Positions 7,954-14,201 of a stretch of 18,404 nucleotides of DNA are shown here, piece by piece. Position 1 is the first letter of the stretch. Every line of letters begins with the position of its first letter. Below the pieces are notes generated by a model that was given only the letters and a program-made list of their open reading frames with translations, was not told the origin of the DNA and did no database searches. The translations under genes and the position numbers were made by a program. This stretch comes from Spirochaetaceae bacterium UBA4077. GTDB lineage: Bacteria > Spirochaetota > Spirochaetia > Treponematales > Rectinemataceae. The stretch spans positions 8,612-27,015 of the forward strand of contig DFYR01000055.1 of the NCBI GenBank assembly GCA_002383375.1, given 5' to 3'.

Positions 7954-8032
7954 TAAAGCGAATAGACCACTACCCTGATGACAGACCCACTCGCCGCAAG
8001 GCCTATAGCAGAGACGTGTAACCCTCGGGTTC

Positions 8033-8061
8033 TTGACAAGGCGGGGATAATTTGTTAGGTT
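8033..8061 (+). promoter_or_regulatory. Promoter of tRNA-Glu
   Basis: A perfect TTGACA -35 (8033-8038), a 17-bp spacer and TAGGTT (8056-8061) lie about 35 bases before the tRNA. A small 5-bp stem (AGCCC 8064-8068, GGGCT 8075-8079) falls in the leader that RNase P would remove. Confidence 0.65.
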
Positions 8062-8096
8062 TCAGCCCTGCTCCGGGCTTGTGCCACGGATTGCTT

Positions 8097-8168
8097 GTCC
8101 CCATCGTCTAGCGGTCAGGACAGCGGGTTTTCATCCCGCCAACAGGGGTTCGATTCCCCTTGGGGATA
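8097..8168 (+). tRNA. tRNA-Glu (anticodon UUC)
   Basis: Full cloverleaf. The acceptor arm is GTCCCCA (8097-8103) paired with TGGGGAT (8161-8167), with a terminal G-U and discriminator A8168. The D-arm is CGTCTAGCGGTCAGGAC. The anticodon stem GCGGG/CCCGC (8123-8127, 8135-8139) encloses loop TTTTCAT, giving anticodon TTC at 8130-8132. The T-arm is AGGGG TTCGATT CCCCT. The CCA end is not encoded and must be added. In bacteria glutamyl-tRNA feeds both translation and, in many species, tetrapyrrole synthesis through glutamyl-tRNA reductase. It is a single gene with its own promoter and terminator. Confidence 0.97.
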
Positions 8169-8176
8169 CTGAGATC

Positions 8177-8211
8177 GACCATCGGCTTCGCGGCTGGTGG
8201 TCCTTTTTTTT
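8177..8211 (+). terminator. Intrinsic terminator of tRNA-Glu
   Basis: A ten-pair stem (8177-8186 with 8193-8202, including two G-U wobbles) closes a six-base TTCGCG loop. It is followed one base later by a run of eight Ts (8204-8211). This is a textbook Rho-independent terminator starting eight bases after the tRNA. Confidence 0.9.
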
Positions 8212-8248
8212 GTTATTGGCACCAGCAAATTTTTTCTCATTTTTCTCA

Positions 8249-8380
8249 AGGAGTATACTGGTTTGTGGTTTTATCCCTACGATGTAGCTGGGGAAAAACT
8301 AGACGGAGTGTACTCCTGGCAAGCGCAGCGCGAAGCAACGTCCAACTAAGACTGAAAGCGTACTGAAAAAATTTTTACGC
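8249..8380. other. Gene-free stretch with inverted repeats between tRNA-Glu and thiI
   Basis: The 195-bp gap 8212-8406 has no convincing coding sequence. It contains a long-range inverted repeat: AGGAGTATACT (8249-8259) against AGTGTACTCCT (8307-8317), ten Watson-Crick pairs plus one G-T pair. It also has a second element near the thiI end, GCGTA (8358-8362) and TACGC (8376-8380) around an A/T tract. The second could help end the minus-strand operon transcript. The first could fold a small RNA, but no decisive promoter is visible. Confidence 0.35.
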
Positions 8381-8406
8381 CAAGCCCTATTTAAAAAGGC
8401 GAAGGC

Positions 8407-9582
8407 TCATCGTATATCCCTGTAATTGAATTTTAGTTTTTCCGCTTTATTCAAACTTTCCTCAATTAAGGGCCTTAGTCCTAGGGAATCGTAGAGGTTC
8501 TTGCCTTCTTTAAGATCGGGCTTAAGCAGGGGATGGGGCGGGGAGAAGAGGACGCAGCAGTCTTCGTAAGGAAGGGTAGAAAGCTCGAAGGTCCCGATCT
8601 TGGTGGCCATGCCGACGGTCTGTTCTTTATCCAAGCCTACCAGTGGACGGAAAACCGGAATGCTCAAAGGGGCCTGGGTGAGGGCCATGGCTTCGGCGGT
8701 CTGGCTGGCCACCTGGCCGAGACTCTCCCCGGTCACCAGAGCCTTGGCTCCGATCCTCTCCGCCAGGAGCCCCGCCGCTTCCATCATGGCCGAGCGAAAC
8801 ATAAGGGTCGATGTTTCCTCGGGGGCTGAGCGTTTTATTGCCATCTGCACTTCGGTGAAAGGCAGCATCCAGATCCTTGTGTGGCCGCACCAGGCAGTAA
8901 GGGCCAGGGCTAGTTTTTCGACCTTTTCTTGGGCTTCTCGGGAGGTGTAGGGATAGGAATGGAAGTGAATGCACTCGATGGGGGAGCCCCGTAAGGCCAT
9001 CATATAGCCTGCCACGGGGGAGTCTATTCCTCCTGAAAGCAGCAAAAGGAGCTTGGCGCTCGAACCGGTAGGCAGCCCTCTAGGCCCCGGGATGCTCTGG
9101 CTGTAGACGTAGGCTCGTTCGCGGATCTCTATATTGACCACGAAATCGGGCTTGTGGACATCCACGTGCAGCGAGCTCTGGGCGTTCAGGATTTCCTCAC
9201 CCAGCTTGGCTGACAGGTCGTAGGAACCCAGGGGGAAGCTCTTGTCCGATCGCCTTGCTTCCACCTTAAAGCTGCGTTTGTTCTCAGAAACGCGCTCGGC
9301 GGCTTCGGCGAGGGCTGCATTTAAAATATCCTCGTAGCTCTTGTGGCATAGTCTGCTGCGGGCGAAACCATTGAGCCCGGGACAGTGGGATAGCACGAAT
9401 TCAATGCGTTCGGCATGAGCCTGGTCGGCAAAGAGAAAGAATCTGCCGGGGAATTCTTCGATCCGAACAGGGATCTCGCCCAGTCTCATCCGCAGTTCTT
9501 TAACGAGTCTCCGGATGAATTCCCGCTGATTTTCTTTTTTAAGAAGTATTTCTCCGGGCTTGATGAGGTAAAGGATGTCCAT
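8407..9582 (-). CDS. thiI: tRNA 4-thiouridine synthase / thiamine sulfurtransferase ThiI
   Basis: Uses ATP to adenylate its target and transfers persulfide sulfur. Known roles are s4U8 formation in tRNA and, in some bacteria, thiazole synthesis. The 391 aa comprise an N-terminal ferredoxin-like/THUMP region (about 1-165) and an AANH PP-loop domain with SGGIDSP at 183-189. A C-terminal cysteine-rich motif DCCVLFSPPHP is also present. There is no C-terminal rhodanese domain, unlike the 482-aa E. coli enzyme. It resembles the shorter Bacillus-type ThiI that receives sulfur from a dedicated desulfurase. That partner is directly upstream, 11 bp away. The ATG at 9582 gives the canonical N terminus; no Shine-Dalgarno is evident, so initiation may depend on translational coupling. 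This is the last gene of the operon. Confidence 0.95.
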   Translation of the reverse strand: MDILYLIKPGEILLKKENQREFIRRLVKELRMRLGEIPVRIEEFPGRFFLFADQAHAERIEFVLSHCPGLNGFARSRLCHKSYEDILNAALAEAAERVSENKRSFKVEARRSDKSFPLGSYDLSAKLGEEILNAQSSLHVDVHKPDFVVNIEIRERAYVYSQSIPGPRGLPTGSSAKLLLLLSGGIDSPVAGYMMALRGSPIECIHFHSYPYTSREAQEKVEKLALALTAWCGHTRIWMLPFTEVQMAIKRSAPEETSTLMFRSAMMEAAGLLAERIGAKALVTGESLGQVASQTAEAMALTQAPLSIPVFRPLVGLDKEQTVGMATKIGTFELSTLPYEDCCVLFSPPHPLLKPDLKEGKNLYDSLGLRPLIEESLNKAEKLKFNYRDIR

Positions 9583-9593
9583 GGCTCGTTGTA

Positions 9594-10823
9594 TCAGGTT
9601 TTAAGCCGACGATACAAGTCGGCGCAGATGGAGAGGAACTGTTCAATATCCCTTGGCTCGGTTGCATCGCCGGTGGAGATTCGTATGGATGAAAAGGAAA
9701 GCTCGGGCGCCGTGCCCATGGCATCGAGGACGCGGTGGCCTTTTTTACGTTCCAGATGCGAACAGGCCGAACCTGTGGAAACGGCGATGCCCTGGTCCGA
9801 GAGGGCTCGGGCGAGCACTTCACCGCCCAGGCCGGGAAAGGCTGCGCTGAGTATCCAGGGGCTGAAAAGCCGATCGCCTGGCCTGCGGCATTCAGGCAGG
9901 ATCAGGGCGCCGGGGATCTGCCTGATACCTTCCATCAGCGCTGCTTCCAGGCTTCTCGCCCTGTCGAGCCTTTCAGCAAGGTTTTTAACCGCCCTCGCGG
10001 CACAGGTGGCGAAGGCCATGGCGCCGAAGAGGTTTTCGGTACCCGAGCGCAGGCCCCCTTCCTGGCCTCCACCTGCGCATAGTGCCTCCATGCTTTTCGA
10101 TACCCAGAGCGCGCCGACTCCCCTGGGACCGCCAATCTTATGGGCTGAAAAGGCTGCGCTTCCCACAAGGACTGGATCAAGTGATATTTCCAATTTTCCC
10201 AAGGCCTGGACGCAGTCCACATGGAAACTGATGTCTTTTGAGCCCAGGACTTTTCCGGCTTCCTGGACAGCCCTGCCGATTTCCCCTATATCCTGCACTG
10301 CCCCGGTTTCATTGTTCACCGCCATTACCGCCACCAGCCTTGTCTGGGGCCGAATGGCCGTCTGGATCTTTTCCGGCAGCAACCTTCCGTCGGTTTCGGG
10401 ATTTACCACGCTGAGTGCGATTCCGAGCTGTTCCAGACGCTTCGCCTGGGCAAAGACTGCTGGATGCTCAATGGCTGATACGACGATATGGCACTCTTTA
10501 AGGCCCAAAGGTTTACAGAGGGCGGTTTTCAGCACCGAGAGCAGGGGAATCTGGTCCGCTTCTGTACCTGAACCGGTAAAGACTATTTTCCCTTTGGCTT
10601 TAGCGCCCTGCCTTTCCGATTCGGCAGCTATCCGATTTTCTACCGCCTTGGCCAGCGTTATTCTCGCTTCTTCCAGAAGTGCTCTGGCTTCCTTACCCTT
10701 GTCATGGACGCTGGATGGGTTTCCATAGGAATGACAGGAGCGTTCCAGGCATTCTTCGAGGATTTGCTTGTCGGGAGGGCTTGTGGCTGCCCAGTCCAGG
10801 TATACGTTTTCTTTAGGGTTCAC
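9594..10823 (-). CDS. Cysteine desulfurase (NifS/IscS family, ThiI partner)
   Basis: PLP enzyme that removes sulfur from cysteine, leaving alanine and an enzyme persulfide that is passed to an acceptor, here most likely ThiI. The 409 aa show the class V aminotransferase pattern: YLDWAATSP at the N terminus, His120 in SAIEHPAV, Asp203 in HVD, PLP-lysine Lys229 in SAHKIGGPRG, GGGQEGGLRSGTEN (251-264), and the persulfide Cys354 in STGSACSH. The start is GTG at 10823, because GTGA overlaps the TGA stop of the upstream reductase gene by 4 bp. The ATG two bases upstream is in another frame and reads straight into a stop. Adjacency to thiI mirrors the nifZ-thiI pairing of Bacillus. No iscU or sufU scaffold is nearby, which argues against a main role in Fe-S assembly. 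Confidence 0.93.
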   Translation of the reverse strand: MNPKENVYLDWAATSPPDKQILEECLERSCHSYGNPSSVHDKGKEARALLEEARITLAKAVENRIAAESERQGAKAKGKIVFTGSGTEADQIPLLSVLKTALCKPLGLKECHIVVSAIEHPAVFAQAKRLEQLGIALSVVNPETDGRLLPEKIQTAIRPQTRLVAVMAVNNETGAVQDIGEIGRAVQEAGKVLGSKDISFHVDCVQALGKLEISLDPVLVGSAAFSAHKIGGPRGVGALWVSKSMEALCAGGGQEGGLRSGTENLFGAMAFATCAARAVKNLAERLDRARSLEAALMEGIRQIPGALILPECRRPGDRLFSPWILSAAFPGLGGEVLARALSDQGIAVSTGSACSHLERKKGHRVLDAMGTAPELSFSSIRISTGDATEPRDIEQFLSICADLYRRLKT

Positions 10824-11149
10824 ATTTCGTAACGTCGGTCGGGTATGGATGAAGGCTGCTTACCCGAGGCTGCCAGGCTTTGGGAGATATAGAGGGCGCA
10901 AAAGCAGTTACCATATTCCTGGATATCCTGCCGTGACCAGAGGCAGGGGCAGATGGAATTCTTGTCTGCCCCCCGGGATCCGTCGCTGTCCCTGCAGGGG
11001 CATAGAAAATAACCATAACGGTTATAGTTGTTCATCAGTCCTTCCACCAGATCTTCGTAGAAAGCAGGATCGGGATTGAGCTTCCATCCCTGCTTTTCTG
11101 CCACCATCCGAGTGAATAGCCTGGTCTGTTCCTTGGTTTTTTCGCTCAT
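10820..11149 (-). CDS. Ferredoxin-thioredoxin reductase catalytic chain (FTR beta family)
   Basis: Small Fe-S protein that uses a [4Fe-4S] cluster and an adjacent disulfide to reduce a thioredoxin-fold partner with electrons from ferredoxin. The protein is 109 aa from the ATG at 11149. The signature cysteines are CPC at 50-52, CPC at 67-69 and CFC at 82-84. By analogy with the cyanobacterial enzyme, Cys50, 67, 69 and 82 would be cluster ligands and Cys52/84 the redox pair. There is no variable (alpha) chain here, as in other non-photosynthetic bacteria. The start is chosen because it begins the family-like helix and leaves an 8-bp gap after the glutaredoxin stop; an earlier in-frame ATG would overlap that gene. 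Neighbouring glutaredoxin is the obvious electron acceptor. Confidence 0.92.
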   Translation of the reverse strand: MSEKTKEQTRLFTRMVAEKQGWKLNPDPAFYEDLVEGLMNNYNRYGYFLCPCRDSDGSRGADKNSICPCLWSRQDIQEYGNCFCALYISQSLAASGKQPSSIPDRRYEM

Positions 11150-11157
11150 GCCGTCGC

Positions 11158-11460
11158 CTAGAGTCCCAGGGTTTTTTCCCAATCTGGCTGGATGAAGCCG
11201 ATCAGATGCTGGCTGTCGTCGATCACGGCGAAGGGGAAGGCGGGATTTTCCTTGAAGCGTTCCCGCAGCGCCTGCTTGACCTCGTTTTTTGTCTCGATGG
11301 GCAATAGATCGAGGTGAATGTAGCGGAACGCGTAGTCCTTATCCTTGAGAAAGGAGAGTGCCCGCTTGCAGAAACCGCAGGTTGAAAGGGCATAGACCAC
11401 CACTTCGTGATCGCGGCGGGATCCTTCGACCACTTCGTAATCCAGTTCGTTGAGGTTCAT
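11158..11460 (-). CDS. Glutaredoxin/NrdH-like thiol-disulfide oxidoreductase
   Basis: Thioredoxin-fold redox protein of 100 aa. The strand VVVYALST leads into the active-site motif CGFC (Cys28, Cys31), followed by a helix KRALSFLKDK. A later FPFAVIDD segment resembles the cis-Pro strand of the fold, and IGF near the C terminus fits the glutaredoxin end. The start at 11460 is supported by an excellent Shine-Dalgarno (GAAGGAGA) and an ATGA 4-bp overlap with the photolyase stop. Upstream in-frame ATGs would lie inside photolyase. Directly followed by ferredoxin-thioredoxin reductase, it is probably reduced by that enzyme rather than by glutathione. Possible clients are NrdJ, ThiI or the desulfurase; this is inference. 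Confidence 0.9.
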   Translation of the reverse strand: MNLNELDYEVVEGSRRDHEVVVYALSTCGFCKRALSFLKDKDYAFRYIHLDLLPIETKNEVKQALRERFKENPAFPFAVIDDSQHLIGFIQPDWEKTLGL

Positions 11461-12914
11461 AGAGTCTCCTTCATCCTTGAAGTATATAGACAATCCATTT
11501 CGTGGGCATAGCGGTCGGGGTCGAATTTTTTTCTCAAGCCCGAGGCCATCATCGATCGTACGCTGCCGAAGCCTTGCCGCTCGGGCCACGGACGGTCATG
11601 TCGACCGAAGCACCAGGCGATCCCGGCGTAGCCGTTGGGATCCCTGCCGTCCAGGGAGTAGCTGTCGTTAAGCCGCACGGCGAGGCTGAAAGCCTCGGCC
11701 GGATCCGAAAACCAGCGTAATAGCTGTTTGCCCCAGTACATCCTCATGTAATTGTGGATCGTCCCGCTCAAAACCAGCTCCTTTTGGGCGGCGTTCCAGT
11801 AGGGATCCCCTGTGCGGGCTTCTTCAAGCTCAGCATCGCTGTACGCCCTCGCCGGGAGCCTGCGGGAGGCGAGGCTCCGCCGGGCCCAGTCGGGCGCCGC
11901 GGATTCGTATTCGAGATAACCCGGATTATGGAGGACATAGTTGAGGGCTAATTCTCTCCGCACGACCAGCTGCTCGACATAGGCCTGAGCCTCTAAAGGG
12001 GACTGCTCAAGCGCTTTTTTAGCGAGCCTGACCGGAGACACCTGCCCGAAATGCAGGTAGGCGCTCATGCCGCTGGAGGCCTTTGCGTTGGGATCGTTGC
12101 GTTCGCGCTCGTATCGCGATAGCCCGCCGGAGCCTAAAAAATCGTCGAAGCGTTCCAGGGCGGCTTGCTGCCCTGGCTTTGGGACGAACCTTTGGAGGGG
12201 CAGGAGGGCGCCCGGGCCGCCGCGCGATCTGAAAACCTGCGCTCCCGGGCTTCGAGCCTCCGGGAAAATCCCGGCGGGACCTTCCTCGAAAAGCGAATCA
12301 TTGTCGCGCCGGCTCCTGAAGGCCTTTTTGCTGCATTCTTCGTTGGAATTTTCCCTTGAAAGGTAAAAGGGCAGCTGGGATGAGATTTTCCTGCGGATGG
12401 TGGCCGCGGACCATTCCATATGGTCGCTGACCGCCGAGGGCGGCACCGCAGACTCTGTTTCCACGATTACCATGTCTGGTCTGTCCGGGCTGGCGGCGAT
12501 GTCTTCTCGCCAGCGGCGCTCGAAGGGGAGCTTTCCCTCGTCCGCCACCAGGACCACGGCGTGTCGGGATAGGGCGAGAACCTCATCCGCAGGCTCGCCT
12601 TTTAGAAGCTCGAAACCGGCGCCTCTGGCTCGCAGGTTCTCGGCGCAGCTTTTGAGCCCTTCGAGCATGAAGCGGTAATGGGGAGCCTGTGCCCCCGGGT
12701 AATCGCAGAAGACGAAGACGCAGAGAAGCGGAAGACCAAGATGATTGGCTAGATGCATAGCCAGGTCCAGAGCTGGATTGTCCTGGCTGCGCTGGGATTT
12801 CTGCATCCAGAAAAGGATATGATCGCCGCCCTTTCGGCTTCCCCGGGAGCGAAGGAAACACAGTCTGGATGCTTCCACAGGAGCGTCGGCCAGAAGCCCC
12901 TCGATGTTTCTCAT
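11457..12914 (-). CDS. Class II deoxyribodipyrimidine (CPD) photolyase
   Basis: Flavoprotein that uses blue/near-UV light to split cyclobutane pyrimidine dimers. The 485 aa carry class II signatures: DHILFWMQKSQRSQDNPAL near residues 31-49, RNDPNAK in the middle, SAYLHFGQVSP, the RRELALNYVLHNPGY helix, IHNYMRMYW, and the diagnostic DGRDPNGYAGIAWCFGRHDRPW starting at residue 422. These place it with the archaeal/animal-like class II group rather than the E. coli type. It begins with an ATGA 4-bp overlap on the upstream MFS gene and overlaps the glutaredoxin gene in the same way, so translation is probably coupled. Its presence suggests the organism meets sunlight or inherited the gene from an exposed lineage. 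Confidence 0.95.
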   Translation of the reverse strand: MRNIEGLLADAPVEASRLCFLRSRGSRKGGDHILFWMQKSQRSQDNPALDLAMHLANHLGLPLLCVFVFCDYPGAQAPHYRFMLEGLKSCAENLRARGAGFELLKGEPADEVLALSRHAVVLVADEGKLPFERRWREDIAASPDRPDMVIVETESAVPPSAVSDHMEWSAATIRRKISSQLPFYLSRENSNEECSKKAFRSRRDNDSLFEEGPAGIFPEARSPGAQVFRSRGGPGALLPLQRFVPKPGQQAALERFDDFLGSGGLSRYERERNDPNAKASSGMSAYLHFGQVSPVRLAKKALEQSPLEAQAYVEQLVVRRELALNYVLHNPGYLEYESAAPDWARRSLASRRLPARAYSDAELEEARTGDPYWNAAQKELVLSGTIHNYMRMYWGKQLLRWFSDPAEAFSLAVRLNDSYSLDGRDPNGYAGIAWCFGRHDRPWPERQGFGSVRSMMASGLRKKFDPDRYAHEMDCLYTSRMKETL

Positions 12915-14131
12915 AGGGTTTCCCCAAGCCTTTGGACGCTTCGGGCGAGAAAAAATCCGGCCAGGTAAAGGGCGGAAGCCAGCGCGAAGGGCAGGCGCGG
13001 GTCCAGGGAGTACAGAAAGCCGGCGAGAGCGCCCATGGGGATGCTGAAGAACATCATGAGGATCTGGATGAGGCTGAATCGGTCGCTTTTAAGCTCAGCG
13101 CCGGTGCCGTTCATGAATACGGTGTCCCTGAAAGTCTGGAAAAGCGCCACCGAGGCTTGGAGGGCGGGAAAGATCAGTATGGCGGCAACCGCGGAGCCCC
13201 GGGGCATAAGCATGAACAGCAGCTGGGCAAGCAGGCAGGCAAAAAAGGCGGAAGCCAGGCTTTTTTTATACTTCTGTCCCTTGCGGCGGGGCAGAATGAG
13301 AAAGAATATGATGAAGGAGAGAGCGGCGCCCAGGGCGGGGAGCAGGGATACGGTGAGAGGCGAGAGGGTTTTTTCGTCCTTGAGGTAGAGCACCCTGAAG
13401 AAATCGATGGAGAGAATGGCGTTGCCGATGAAGTAGATACCCGTCATCCTCCGGAAAAAAGGTTCCTTCATGGCCTCAAGCGCACCGGGCAGCTGCCGCG
13501 CGACCAGACGAAAGAGGCTTTCCCCCTTCGTCTTAGCCATCATGAACTCGCCCACCTTTGTCTCCCTGCTATAGATGTAGCGGATGATAAAAAGGGCGCT
13601 GATAGAGACGGCTCCGCCCCAGAAAAGGCCGCGCATGGCCGGTTCGACCCCGTACTTTTGTATGAGAAATCCCCCCGCCAGGGTTGTAATTCCCCCGAGG
13701 GAACCGATCGCGTTGATGTAGCCGAATATGGTAGGCCGCTGGGATTCGCTGGCATCCTCCGAAAGCAGGAGGTTCCAGGAGACGTATATGATCCGGACGA
13801 CGGCATTGAAAACTGTCGCGAAGAGGAACCAGGCGTATGAGCGCGCCATTGCCCAGAGCAGCATAGGCACGGTCCAGGCGGCGAAGTCGAAGAGGAAGCT
13901 GGTCCTCCTGCGGCCGAGCTTGTTGGTCAAGGGAGCGGCGAAGAGGTAAAAGACAAGTCCGGCCGCGATATTGACGGAGTTGAGGCTGCCCATCTGCAGC
14001 TCCGACAAGCCCAGCTGTTTCTGAAACAGCGGCATGAAGTAGATCGTGGTAGGGGCAAAGAGGGCCCAGAGGGGTTCGGTGGCGATGCATGCCTTGGCGT
14101 TGCGCGGAAGACTCTTAAAACCTTCGAACAT
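12911..14131 (-). CDS. Major facilitator superfamily transporter
   Basis: Inner-membrane carrier of 406 aa with about twelve hydrophobic segments, split into two halves by a charged loop (about residues 190-225, with SRETKVGEF and MAKTKGES). The MFS A-motif variant NKLGRRRT follows TM2. A second basic loop (LPRRKGQKYKK) occupies the equivalent place in the second half. The substrate cannot be read from the sequence, and operon position beside photolyase and sulfur-transfer genes gives no clear hint. The ATG at 14131 is chosen because it begins the membrane domain and lies six bases after a good -10. Longer in-frame starts up to 14374 would run into the opposite-strand lepA gene and have no hydrophobic-family logic. 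This is the first gene of the six-gene operon. Confidence 0.88.
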   Translation of the reverse strand: MFEGFKSLPRNAKACIATEPLWALFAPTTIYFMPLFQKQLGLSELQMGSLNSVNIAAGLVFYLFAAPLTNKLGRRRTSFLFDFAAWTVPMLLWAMARSYAWFLFATVFNAVVRIIYVSWNLLLSEDASESQRPTIFGYINAIGSLGGITTLAGGFLIQKYGVEPAMRGLFWGGAVSISALFIIRYIYSRETKVGEFMMAKTKGESLFRLVARQLPGALEAMKEPFFRRMTGIYFIGNAILSIDFFRVLYLKDEKTLSPLTVSLLPALGAALSFIIFFLILPRRKGQKYKKSLASAFFACLLAQLLFMLMPRGSAVAAILIFPALQASVALFQTFRDTVFMNGTGAELKSDRFSLIQILMMFFSIPMGALAGFLYSLDPRLPFALASALYLAGFFLARSVQRLGETL

Positions 14132-14166
14132 GGGGCTACTATACCTACCCGGACAAGCTCGCGCAA
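14132..14166 (-). promoter_or_regulatory. Leaderless promoter of the MFS-photolyase-thiI operon
   Basis: On the minus strand TTGCGC (14166-14161) is followed by a 17-bp spacer, then TATAGT (14143-14138, five of six -10 bases), then six bases, then the ATG at 14131. Transcription should start at or next to the A of the start codon. No Shine-Dalgarno is present in AGCCCC just before the ATG. Confidence 0.7.
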
Positions 14167-14172
14167 TTGCGC
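14161..14172. promoter_or_regulatory. Shared palindrome GCGCAATTGCGC providing both -35 elements
   Basis: A perfect 12-bp palindrome lies exactly midway between the divergent ATGs at 14131 and 14202. Each half reads TTGCGC on one strand at -35 spacing from that strand's -10. It may be only the back-to-back -35 boxes, or a site where a dimeric regulator would shut both promoters. Confidence 0.65.
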
Positions 14173-14201
14173 ATAAGGGGGCTTTCCTGTAGAATACGCC
14201 A
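14167..14201 (+). promoter_or_regulatory. Leaderless promoter of lepA
   Basis: TTGCGC (14167-14172), a 17-bp spacer, TAGAAT (14190-14195, five of six -10 bases), six bases, then the ATG at 14202. There is no Shine-Dalgarno (ACGCCA precedes the ATG). It is the exact mirror of the promoter on the other strand. Confidence 0.7.

Noticed and set aside
9415..10728. Long plus-strand open frame (about 437 codons) opposite the desulfurase and the start of thiI
   Set aside because: It lies antisense to two genes with intact catalytic motifs, is rich in Ser, Pro and Ala, shows no recognisable domain and has no promoter or ribosome site.
10823..10825. ATG start for the desulfurase gene
   Set aside because: This ATG is followed immediately by TGA in its own frame; it is the penultimate codon of the FTR gene. 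The GTG at 10823 is in frame with the desulfurase.
12932..13840. Long plus-strand open frame (about 302 codons) opposite the MFS gene
   Set aside because: Its composition is rich in Gly, Glu and Lys with no family motif. It is the antisense shadow of a clear membrane protein in high-GC sequence.
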